From Aegilops tauschii subsp. strangulata (taxonomy: Eukaryota; Streptophyta; Magnoliopsida; Poales; Poaceae), in contig NC_053036.3 in NCBI RefSeq assembly GCF_002575655.3, positions 646,744,736 through 646,808,735 of the forward strand: DNA of 64,000 nt. Direction: 5' to 3'. Within the stretch, counting starts at the first letter, position 1, and each line of letters starts with the position of its first letter. Of the stretch, positions 54,849 through 64,000 are shown in pieces. The notes under the pieces are model-generated. The model worked only from the letters and a program-made list of their open reading frames with translations, was not told the origin of the DNA and did no database searches. A program made the position numbers and the translations under genes.

Positions 54849-57467
54849 TGTGACACCCAAAATTTTTGGCCTTATTTTGTTTATTAAAATATTGCCAGGA
54901 AATAAAACTTTTCCAATTGTCAAGGTTTGCCTTTTGTGATATTGGATTTTTGCCTCTAGTGGGAGAAACCCTCAAGGGTATTGTTGGACTTGATTTCTCT
55001 CTATAATAAAACAATTATTTATTCAGTGGATTCAAATGTTGCAAGAATTATTTATTCAAAAAGCTTTATCTCTTTAAAATGATTCCTTTTGCATTTGGGG
55101 CTATTTGCACTACAACCTCTTGATAAATGCTTTTAAAAATTCCACCAAAATTTGGGGATGTCATGTGATGGTTCCACATCACTTTTATGCAAAGATACCT
55201 TCTGGCCATTGGAGATTTTGAGCTCTACACCAATTTTTCCAATCTGATCCAGTAGGCACTTTTGCACTGCAACCCATTTAAATATTTCTTCAAAAATTCT
55301 TCCAAGTGTTTGGAGATGACAGTGGATGCATACAATTCATCTTCAAGCAAAAACCCAATGATGTTCTTTGGAAAATTTGAGTGGATCAACCTCTTTTGCC
55401 TTCTGGTCCAATTTGGTGATTTGTACTACAACCATATTTTTCCTTGCTCTAGTGACCCTGAGCTTTTTCCTACTTGTAGCCCTCCCTACCAAACTCTTAA
55501 GTCCAAGAGATTGGGCTCATTGGAGGTTTTGAAGTGCATGTTCTAAACCCCTTTTCTTTCTGCCCAAAACTGGAGTTTTGCAAAAACTTGCACTATCAAC
55601 TTTCTGTTTTTGCCAAACTAATCTCACCACCATCTCCTGTATCTAAAGAGACACTGGTCTGGATATTTTGGCCACTCCAAGAGTTGCCTAGGTGCACTTG
55701 GCATTCTGTCGAACACCTAGTGTGCACAGCCACTTTTGGCAACCTCTCTGGTTTGCACTATGGACTTGAACCCCTGGCCTATCCACCTTGTCCACTAAGT
55801 GTCTTGCTTCCCCTACCTCCATCCTGTGCAGTGCCAGCTCCAACCTCGCGCTCTAGACCACGCTGGCATTCCGTCGAACAGGTGCGTGCGTGCTCTGGGC
55901 GCGCCCAGAGCGCACGTTTTGCACGCGCGCGCACTACGCCGACACGCCGCACTGCCGCGCTCGACGTGACCCGACCCTGGCCCCTTCTGCACCGCTGAGC
56001 CCCGCACTAGTCGCCCCCTGCTGCACGATGGCTCTGGCACCCTGCTGCGCCGCTGGCCGCGCCCTTGGCGGCACGCCGGCGTCGGCAGCAGATTCCGCCG
56101 CGGACGGCGCCGCCCAAGCCACCAGCGGACGACAGCTGCCCCGGAGCACAGGCCGTGCTTATCCCCCCGCTCGTGGGAACGCGTTCGTCGCCGCCAAGAT
56201 GCCCTGCACCTACAGCAACGGCTGTCGCCAGCGATCCTATCCTCTGCCACCGCGGGAACCTGCCTCTAGCGCTATATAAAGGAACCCCGAGCCCCTCCGA
56301 GCACTCACGCGACTTCAGGCACTCCTCGTAGAGCTTCCCGCGTAGTGAATCGAGCTGTAGTGGCGTCTCCCTCAACTCCGGCCAGCTCGGCCGCCGCCAA
56401 GCCCCGGTGCGATTCGTCGCAACCGGCCACCCTCTCGCCCAACCAGCACCACCAGAAGCTTCCCCGTAGTCTTGCGGAGCTGCCCAGCTGCCCAAACTCG
56501 ATCGGAGGCCACCGGAGCAATAATGTCACTTCACCACCGTAGCTTTCCCCGCCGCGGAGCTCGCCGCCGGCGATTCCTGCCACCTCCTCCGACCCAGCAA
56601 CCACCCCGGGGACCGCCTCGGTCTTGCCGTCCCATTCCCGCCCTTGGGTGCCCTCGAGGAACCGCCGTCTGTCGCCGGCGATCGCCGGAGCCCCGCTCCC
56701 GTCGGGCAGAAGAAAGGAGATGGAGGGAAGACCAGTCAAACCTGACCAGTGGGCCCTTTGGACCCACTGTCAGCGACCCGCATAGCACCCTCTCTCTGTT
56801 TAAGTGGAGGCGCAAAACCCCGAGTGCGTTTTCCCTGCTGCGTAAGCGTATTTCTGCTGAAGCGTTTTCCCTTTTTCTGGTTTTTTTTAAAACAGATTTG
56901 ACCAAACTTTGACTGGCTATAACTTTTAAAATAAAACTCCAAATGAGTTGATTCTTTTTCCTACCTCTCTCAAATTTCATCTAGTTTATTTTAAGATTTA
57001 TTTCAAAAATATTTGAGACAGGTTTTGGTACTGTGTTTGAAATATTTGTATTTGTTTATTTTGCAAAATAGGATTTTTGGAGGGAAAGGAAAGCTTCCAA
57101 TAAGTGCATCCTTTGCATACTCTTGAAGGCAAGCATTTCTGAACTCTGGCATAAATATTTGTTATGGTGTTTGGATACGATCACAGCACCTTTTGACTTG
57201 GAGTATATGTGACAGTTTATGTATCGATGTAGTCTCGTGCATGAGTGCACTTTGGAGTTGTTTGTGGCCAGCAATGGATACCCTAAGGATTTGGATCGCC
57301 CTCGTGAGCTTCTCTTGCACACCGGTAGGAAGCGGGAAAGTCGTGGTCTTGGGTAGACACGAGCTTGTCCCTAATCCCTCGTTGTGACGAGTATGCCCGG
57401 CATAGCATGGTGAGGCTCGAGGAGTGGTGATTTATTTCACTAGTGGTAATATTGTTGGTGGATACGA
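54849..57467 (+). repeat. Long LTR-like sequence starting TGTGACACCC
   Basis: It starts TGTGACACCCAAAATTTTTG. The first part is AT-rich, the middle (55,800-56,760) is GC-rich with a TATA box at 56273, and the end is AT-rich again. This is the organisation of the long LTRs of some Triticeae Gypsy families. It stops at about 57467 where a CACTA end begins, so the LTR end and internal region are missing. Open frames in the GC-rich part (to about 160 codons, both strands) have no domain features. Confidence 0.5.
56273..56280 (+). promoter_or_regulatory. TATA box in LTR-like sequence
   Basis: TATATAAAGGAACCCC at 56273 is followed by a C-rich leader (GAGCCCCTCCGAGCACTCAC), typical of an LTR transcription start. 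Confidence 0.5.
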
Positions 57468-58085
57468 AGGCCTCATATGGGCCGAAAGACGTCATGGGCC
57501 ATACATGGGCCGAAAGTGAAATGGGCTGGTGTTATATTCGACGGCCCACATGAAGTTGTTGGGCCGATTTCCTTTAGGGCCTAACGGGCCGCAAAATGGG
57601 CTATTTGGGCTAGCCCGTTAACTTTTGACCAAGTCAAACAGGCCGGCTTTGTAAGCTAAATGGGCCAGTGGTGGGCCGTGGCACGTGTCGACATATCATA
57701 GGCGCCTATCTGACCCACTGACGAGCTGACACGTCTTTTGTCCGGCCAATAAGAATTTTACACGTGGAAATTTCCCATTGGTCGGGGCTGTTAACGGGTT
57801 ATCGGATCCAAAACCCGACCAGATAGCTTAACGGCGTTCCGTTACGGTGGATGCCACGTGTCGGTCACCCTTGACGAAAGCACTTCTGTGACGCGCGATT
57901 TATCGTCATGGAAGTGGACACTTCCGTGATGATAATTTTGGTAATGTCATGGAACACTTCTACGACAGCACAGGTATGACTATCTTGATTCTATCATAAA
58001 ATCGTCATGGATGTACATGCGTGACAAAAAACGCGACCTACTGTGACAAACACGTATCATCACGGAAGTGTATTTTTTTGTAGTG
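57468..58085 (+). mobile_element. CACTA right end fragment
   Basis: From GGCCTCATATGGGCCGAAAG to TTTTTTTGTAGTG at 58085, colinear with 2405-3085 with scattered differences. Shared parts include TTAACGGGTTATCGGATCC and the CGTCATGG-rich terminal part. It is a truncated element end, between an LTR-like sequence and a Copia element. No coding part remains. Confidence 0.8.
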
Positions 58086-58119
58086 GAACAATCCAACCGT
58101 TACCCCCCAGAACAGCCCC

Positions 58120-58500
58120 GCAGAGGGCGGTATTACTGCAAGGGGCAGCGATACTACTGCTAGCCCCAGTGGTACTACCGCTCCCCCTCGTGGTACTACC
58201 GCGCAGCCAGGGAGGGCAAGCAGATGAGCAGGGGATGGACCCAGTGTGGTACTGCCGAGGTGGTAGGGCGGTACTACCGCTCTCGAGCGGTACTACCGCT
58301 TCTACTGCCACTGCTTAGTGCCGCACAATCCGACACGAGAGGCGACCCCCTCGAGTCGACGCGGTAGGAGCCCGGTACCGCAGCGGTACTACGGCTGAGG
58401 ACCCACAGGCGGTACTACCGCTGCAGAGCGGTACTGCCGCCTGTGGCTCTTGAGCAGTACTACCGCTGGGCACCACGGTACTACCGCTGGGACCAAGCCA
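58120..58500. repeat. GCGGTA-S-TACCGC motif array
   Basis: About a dozen copies or variants of GCGGTACTACCGC (for example at about 58184, 58268, 58288, 58408, 58425, 58460, 58480), an odd-length palindrome with a variable G/C centre. The array lies 3' of the env-like ORF on the element strand. Confidence 0.75.
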
Positions 58501-59325
58501 CACACACACACAAGGGGAAGAAAGCCTCCATCGACGCGGGAAGGCTCAGTGGGTGCAAAACGGATGTGTACGTGTTGATTCCACCCTAGCCTTACCAAAA
58601 GCGGATCCCCTCTTGATAGTACGGTGACTCCTATGAAACATGTCCACCAAAATAGAAACGAAAGAGCTACACCATCTTGATTAAAACTCCGATGGGAAGG
58701 AATCGTCTCGTGCCAAAGGATGAATCTCTGAAATGCTCAAAGCACACGATTAGACCACAAACATGTTGTCATCAATCGCCAAAACTACATCGAGAGAGAT
58801 ATGCCTTAACAATCTCACCCTTTTTGGTGGATCGATGACAACAAGGGATTTGCACAAGGATAGTACAAGAAAGAAGAGATACTTAGAACTACAAAATATA
58901 GACGGGCTCCCCCTGAATGTGTGCACCTAATTAGTAGTGCCTTTGGAATGCAAAGCACACACATTAGGATCAACACTCCCCCTATCTTTCATAGTCCAAC
59001 AACCTAAACATATGGGTACGTGTGAGCAGGGTATATACCAGGATAAGCATGCAACTCACAAATTACCAAAGTACTTGATGGACATAGATAATAATGGATA
59101 AGGTAGCATATGTCTCACACCATATGACTGGAACTAGGTCTCACGGGCACAAAACCAAATCAAGCAAATGACAAGAGAAAGCAACGACACAACAAACCAC
59201 AAAGACACACACACTCGCAACTTGGCAACGACACAAATCCCTATACTCTCTCCCCCTTTGGCATCGAGACACCAAAAAGGCAAAGAACACGGCTCCAAGT
59301 GATAGCAAACTGAGGATCTCAAACA
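58501..59325 (-). other. Noncoding 3' region of Copia element
   Basis: Spacer between the motif array and the env-like ORF, with a CA run (58500-58512) and A-rich sequence. Three plus-strand motifs (CTCCCCCT at about 58910, 58976 and 59245) are purine tracts on the element strand. No gene is supported. Confidence 0.4.
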
Positions 59326-60718
59326 TCACATCCCAGCGGGATCGTCTGCATCGCCGTCATCGGTCGGAAACTGCTCGGCGTCCGAATCTATCCGCTGGCA
59401 GTGCTGCTGAACCCACTCCACCTCATCGCTCAGAACCACTGTTAACAGTTGCACCCAACTGACGCATGAGCTCCTTGTGAAGGTTGCGGGCCTTCTTCTC
59501 AGAGACATGAGACATGTACTGGCCATGAGACTCCATGCAGAAGAGTTTCTTCATCTTACGCTTAATCTTCTTTGCCCAAGAGGGCTCCACTCCAAAGGGC
59601 TCATAGTCCTCATCATCAGCGGCCTCAGCCTCGCCCTCGGTATCCATGTCAGCAGTAGTAGATGGACCCCCAGATTTAGGAGCCGGGGTGCCCCAATTGT
59701 CCTTCTTCCTTAGACGCTTGATCTCATGAGAAACCAATTCTCCAGTTTCCAGCATAACCTTGGGATAGACATGTGCCCAGGCCTTCTCAATGAGCAACAT
59801 GATAAACGGACGATAGATCGGGCACTTGCGCTCAGAAACTGCAGAAAGAAGTTTAGACCACATAACATGAGAGATGTCCAAGGACTCGCCAGTGTTTGTT
59901 TCCTTCTCATGCTGGCAGAAAAGAAGCATATCCACAAGATAGGAGTGGACCATATCCAGATTCCCGATACGAGGGAATATAGTCTCTCGGAAAACAGGGT
60001 GAAGGATGTCCAGAAAGGCAGGAAGCTCATAGGTTTCCTTCTTAGTCACAGGGTGAATCTTCACAGAACAGTAGGGCCAGAGAGCTTGCTTGTGAGTGGA
60101 GGTGGTATTGCGGTGAGGGCGAAAGCCAACTGGAGTCTCAAGCCCGTGATCTTCCACCCCAAGTAACTCCATGAAGGCCTTCCACTTGACAGAAAGCAAC
60201 TTGCCATTTGTCATCCAAGTCAGAGTCCTTTATGCATCAGTCCCGAGATGAACAGTGGCATAGAATTGAGCCACCATATCTACATCAAAGTCCTTGTTGA
60301 ACTACATGATTCTGAGGATGTTCAGCTGAGAGCACATCTGAAGGGATTCGCCAAAGTACTCAGGGTCCTTCTCCATAGCATCCGTGTCGATGGAGGGCAC
60401 ATCAACATAGAGATTCTTCTTGGCCTTGATCACATCAAAGTAGATGGCAAACTAAAAACGATTCCAGAACGGACGGTTGACCAAAGTGGGTTCTTGGTCT
60501 TCCGCATAGGGGTTGCGGCGACGCCTTTCCCAGAATTCCTTGGCAGTCATCGCAGTCACAGTCTTGCCCCTCGGCTTTGGCTTGTTGGTAGGCTTCTTCT
60601 TGAGTTCAGGCGGAGGATGAGAACTTGAGGAAGCACCCGCTGTCTCAGAGGTGGGGTAGTGCTTTGACGTTGAACGTCCAGGGTTGACACGGTGGGCTTG
60701 CTGCTCAGGATGTTCATC
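59326..60718 (-). pseudogene. Env-like/accessory ORF of SIRE-like Copia (plant transposon-protein type)
   Basis: An acceptor-like TGTTTGGTTCCAG precedes DEHPEQQAHRVNPGRSTSKH, a Ser/Pro/Lys-rich segment, EFWERRRRNPYAEDQEPTLV, FWNRF, stop, FAIYFDVIKAKKNLYVDVPS, QLNILRIM, stop, FNKDFDVDMVAQFYATVHLG, stop, then the open part from 60214: MTNGKLLSVKWKAFMELLGV, THKQALWPYCSVKI, FPRIGNLDMVHSYLVDMLLF, MLLIEKAWAHVYPKVM, an acidic linker and a basic helix (AKKIKRKMKKLFCM). A frameshift near 59420 leads to a tail ending DDGDADDPAGM. The middle (VAQFYATVHLG, WKAFMELLGV) resembles the domain called putative plant transposon protein. Function unknown. At least three stops and one frameshift make it a pseudogene. 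Confidence 0.65.
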
Positions 60719-60831
60719 ACCTGGAACCAAACACACGAGCAAAACAAACAACACGAAAGAAAGAGCATAAGCCTCCAAACAAAGCAACATGGATCAGAAC
60801 GTGGTAGGAGAATGATGGAATTGGGCATCCA

Positions 60832-60920
60832 GCGGTAGTACCGTGACCCATCCGCGACAGTACCGCTTGAGCGGTAGTACCACGCCAGATGAGCGGCAAT
60901 ACCGCTCTAGACGGGGAACG
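60832..60920. repeat. GCGGTA-S-TACCGC motif cluster
   Basis: Four motifs or variants: AGCGGTAGTACCGTG, CGACAGTACCGCTTG, AGCGGTAGTACCACG and AGCGGCAATACCGCT. Confidence 0.65.
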
Positions 60921-61331
60921 GAGGTTCCCTACCGCCGTGGACAGATCCGGCACTACCGGTGATGCCAAATTCTAAAATAAACCTACCAACCTTCAATCCA
61001 AGAGGACTAGAAGCCATCTCCATCCTACTCGAGCCTCGACTTAGCCAAAAAAACGAGAAAAACAATGCCTATTGCCCCTAACAACTAGATGTAAGATCTA
61101 GGCAAATAGAGAGCGGGAACGGGGGCAATACTGGCATCCATGGCAAGAGGACGTAGTGGGGATCGACTCCCCCGGAGGAACTGGAGAGGGGCGGCATGAA
61201 GACGGCGGCCGACCGAAGCCCTCCTGCGGCGAGACATCGCTGGAGCGACAAAGAAGACGAGCGAGTGGAGCGAATGGGTATGGGGGAGAAAAGCAACTCC
61301 CCCTGCCCGAACATAACCCCCCACGCCCGCC

Positions 61332-61422
61332 CTAGAGCGGTAGTACCTTGATGCTCATGAGCGGTAGTACCTTGATGCTCATCAGCGGTAGTACCGCGCA
61401 CCCAGCGGTAGTACCGCTCAGC
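61332..61422. repeat. GCGGTA-S-TACCGC motif cluster with tandem repeat
   Basis: AGCGGTAGTACCTTGATGCT occurs twice in tandem (24-bp period, about 61336 and 61360), followed by AGCGGTAGTACCGCGC and AGCGGTAGTACCGCTC. Confidence 0.75.
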
Positions 61423-61786
61423 CGCAAGAAAACTGGCTCAAAAAGCTTAGCTCAAGAAAAAGAAAACGACTGGAAACGAGAGCAAACACAAACGCAAAAA
61501 CCAACACAGAGAGGACGAGAATCACACTCCTCTCCAAGAGAGGGCGGTGGCTGAGGCCACCTATGTTTGAGTCTGGAGGTATGGCGCCGCGAAGAATTAT
61601 CCTTGGGCCCATGACCAAAACTCGTCTTTGAAGCACACATACCATAAAAATGGCTAATGTGAAAGAGTTGATCAATTTATGCATAATGGGGGGAGGGAGA
61701 GTTCATTGAGAGAACATCACTCCCCCTATGTCCATGCCTACACCTAAACTAGACAACAAGTTGAGTGTGGTGGGGTGTGCAAGGGT

Positions 61787-63999
61787 TCAAGTCACATTGC
61801 TCGAATCAATGATATTTAGCTCATTGTCACACCAAAGAGGCACTTTGTCACAAATGACACCATAATCCTTTAAAGTTTGCCTCATCCATAAGAGTTGTGC
61901 ACAACAACTACCGGCCGCCACATATTCCGCTTCGGTGGACGAGAGAGACACACAACTTTGCTTCTTGGAAGACCAACTCACCAGAGAGCAACCAAAAAAC
62001 TGGCACCCTCCGGAAGTGGACTTTGTCGGTGTCAAAACCGGCGGATCTCGGGTAGGGGGTCCCGAACTGTGCGTCTAAGTCTAATGGTAACAGGAGGCGG
62101 GGGACACGATGTTTACCCAGGTTTGGGCCCTCTCGATGGAGGTAATACCCTACTTCCTGCTTGATTGATCTTGATGATATGAGTATTACAAGAGTTGATC
62201 TACCACGAGATCGTAGAGGCTAAACCCTAGAAGCTAGCCTATGATTATGATTGTTGTTGTCCTACGGACTAAACCCTCCGGTTTATATAGACACCGGGGG
62301 GGCTAGGGTTACACAAAGTCGGTTACAGAGAAGGAGATCTACATATCCGAATTGCCAAGCTTGCCTTCCACACAAAGGAGAGTCCCACTCGGACACGGGA
62401 AGAAGTCTTCAATCTTGTATCTACATAGTCCAGCAGTCCAGCCAAAGTATATAGTCCGGCTGTCCGAGGACCCCCTAATCCCGGACTCCCTCAGACTTCC
62501 TATCCACTTTGTCTCCCGCCCAATCGAAATCCGAATATCCTTCAAGCTTGAAGTTTGCTCCTCTTGGGTACCATAAGCCAAAGTTTGGGGTATGAGCCAA
62601 ATATCGGAAGATTCGGTTGACCGCCACAAAGTGGCTTTCCTTTGGTGCGGCTTGAAACTGTGCACAAATTCCCACACTCAACATTATATCCGGTCTAGAT
62701 GCACAAAATTAAAGCAAGGAGCCAATCATGGAGCGATATACCTTTTGATCCACCGCTTTACCATTGGGATCAATGTCAAGATGGCACTTGGTGGGCATTG
62801 GAGTGGAAGTTGGCTTGACATCACTTAGCTTGAATCTTTTTAGCATGTCTTGAGTGTATTTGGCTTGGTTGATGAAGGTACCTTCTCTTCCTTGCATGAT
62901 ATCGAAACCGAGGTAGAACTTCAACTCTCCCATCGAAGACATCTTGAACTTAGAGGACATGAGAGCAGCAAATTCCTCATTGAAAGCTTTGTTAGGTGAA
63001 CCAAAGATAATATCATCAACATATAGTTGGCATACAAACAACTCCCCTTTAACCTTCTTAGGTGAACCAAGTGGGACCGATTTGCCCGACTTCAAATCCA
63101 CGATCTTGCAACAACTCGGTAAGGTGGTCATACCACGCACGTGGGGCTTGCTTGAGGCCATAGAGTGCCTTATCGAGTAGATACACATGATCGGGGAAGT
63201 AGGGATCCTCGAACCCGGGGGGTTGGTTGACATAAACCAACTCATTAATAGGACCATTAAGAAAAGCACTCTTCACATCCATTTGTTGTAACTTAAAGTT
63301 GTGATGGGAGCATAAGCAATCAACAAACGAATGGATTCAAGGCAAGCAGCAGGGGCAAAGGTTTCACCGTAGTCGATACCCTCGACTTGGGAGTAGCCTT
63401 GTGCTACCAATCTTGCCTTGTTGCAAATGATGGTCCCATGAGCATCTTGCTTGTTCTTGAATATCCACTTGGTTCCAATGACATTGTGGTTCCCCGTTGG
63501 CCTTGGCACCAATCTCCACACCTTGTTGTACTCGAAGTTGTTGAGTTCTTCATGCATGGCATTGAGCCAATCGAGATCTTTGAGCGCCTCATAGACCTTT
63601 TGAGGTTCAACACAACAGAAAAACGCGTGATGTTCACAATAGTTTGCTAATTGTCTACGAGTGCTTACCCCCTTTCTTAGGCTTCCAACCACGTTTTCCA
63701 TGAGATGACCTTGGGTAGTGATCTTGGAAGCAATCTTCACGGCACGACGCTCTAATTCCTCCTCGGATGTGAAAGGAGAAGGGGTTAACTTCTTGATCAT
63801 CTTGAGCGCCGTCTTGAGCTTGTTCTTGATCTTGAGCTTGCTCTTGATCTTGAACTTGCTCGAGGGGCAGAACTTGACCTTGGGCATCATTTGGTGGTTC
63901 ACGACCATCTTGAGGTTGATCTTGCCCTTGGTCTTGTTCATGAGGTTGAGGGCCTTCACTTTGTTCTTCGGAAGCGTGTGGGTCTTGCGTTGGTGATGG
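61787..63999 (-). pseudogene. Copia pol: reverse transcriptase and RNase H, broken
   Basis: Read leftwards: [60 protein letters not shown], a frameshift near 63282 into [40 protein letters not shown], a further shift, then LFVCQLYVDDIIFGSPNKAF with the YVDD catalytic box, MGELKFYLGF, TPMPTKCHLD, YRSMIGSLL, and RNase H: FRYLAHTPNFGLWYPRG, YSDFDWAGDKVDRKS | (solo LTR 62024-62493) | STSGGCQFFGCSLVSWSSKK, LSSTEAEYVAAG, LWCDN. The catalytic Asp and Glu of RNase H are present in D-F-D-W-A and S-S-T-E-A-E-Y. Gag, protease and integrase lie beyond the right edge. Confidence 0.85.
62024..62493 (-). repeat. Solo LTR (470 bp)
   Basis: Plus-strand ends are TGTCGGTGTCAAAACCGG and GGACTCCCTCA. On the minus strand it reads TGAGGGAGTCC ... 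ACACCGACA with a TATA-like TCTATATAAACC at about 62281-62290. It is flanked by a perfect GACTT duplication (62019-62023 and 62494-62498). Removing it and one GACTT restores the Copia RNase H frame across DRK|STSGG. No internal region or second LTR is present, so it is a solo LTR left by LTR-LTR recombination. The short LTR recalls TRIM-like families; no name is assigned. Confidence 0.9.
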
Positions 64000-64000
64000 C

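Larger units (their letters stand above)
60719..61786 (-). other. Spacer between Copia pol and accessory ORF
   Basis: Contains intron-like sequence before the accessory ORF and two clusters of AGCGGTAGTACCGC motifs (60832-60920 and 61332-61422). A T-rich tract on the minus strand (TTTTTCTCGTTTTTTTGGC, about 61040-61065) resembles a splice branch/acceptor region. No separate gene is supported. Confidence 0.45.
58086..63999 (-). mobile_element. SIRE/Maximus-like Copia element, minus strand
   Basis: Read leftwards: pol (RT and RNase H, 63999-61787), a noncoding spacer with palindromic motifs, an env-like or accessory ORF (60718-59326), and more palindromic motifs down to the CACTA end at 58085. 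An extra ORF after pol is the mark of SIRE-type Copia elements (Maximus in Triticeae). No LTR is seen in the window. Pol has frameshifts and a solo LTR insertion. Confidence 0.75.

Noticed and set aside
55813..56980. Many ORFs of 90-160 codons on both strands in GC-rich DNA
   Set aside because: GC-rich LTR-like sequence with few stops by composition; no domain and no consistent frame.
3085..58085. Two CACTA ends exactly 55,000 bp apart
   Set aside because: Coincidence; intervening insertions and indels are unrelated to this number.

Overview
This window looks like intergenic DNA from a large, repeat-rich grass genome, most likely a Triticeae species (wheat, Aegilops, barley or relatives). 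The inference rests on an Angela/BARE-type Copia element, Athila-like and Tat-like Gypsy elements, CACTA elements with GGGCC-rich subterminal repeats, and a SIRE-like Copia with a downstream accessory ORF. I see no intact host gene, no tRNA or rRNA gene and no CRISPR array. Almost all coding matter is transposon ORFs, mostly broken, plus one captured F-box/LRR-type gene fragment that occurs twice.

Layout. 1-3085 is the right part of a CACTA element with a broken second ORF, subterminal repeats and a terminus ending GTAGTG. It sits inside the reverse transcriptase of a Tat-like Gypsy element (3086-9720) that has a broken pol, an antisense B3-like ORF with its own TATA box, and a 1,156-bp 3' LTR. 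That element is itself inserted in a minus-strand Athila-like element (9721-14493) with a gag-like ORF and a 1,554-bp LTR. Angela-type fragments in both orientations follow (14494-19184).

The main structure is a direct tandem array at 19185-54114. It has two nearly identical units of about 16 kb (19185-35237 and 35238-51002) and a third, older-looking partial unit (51003-54114). Each unit starts with a CACTA left terminus. The full units continue with subterminal repeat arrays, an antisense F-box/LRR pseudogene, a non-autonomous Athila-like element with an intact 415-codon ORF of unknown function, and a block of unclassified repeats. The CACTA terminus at the start of unit 2 is chimeric: about its first 320 bp match unit 3, and the rest matches unit 1. 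This is what unequal crossing over between two direct CACTA copies would leave behind.

Right of the array lie a GC-rich unclassified stretch, a MITE-like fragment, a long LTR-like sequence beginning TGTGACACCC (54849-57467), a second CACTA terminus (57468-58085), and a minus-strand SIRE-like Copia (58086-63999). The Copia carries an env-like or accessory pseudogene, arrays of the odd palindrome GCGGTA-S-TACCGC, and a 470-bp solo LTR with a perfect 5-bp target duplication inside its RNase H region. Family names come from recognition and were not searched. Boundaries are accurate to the base only where stated.
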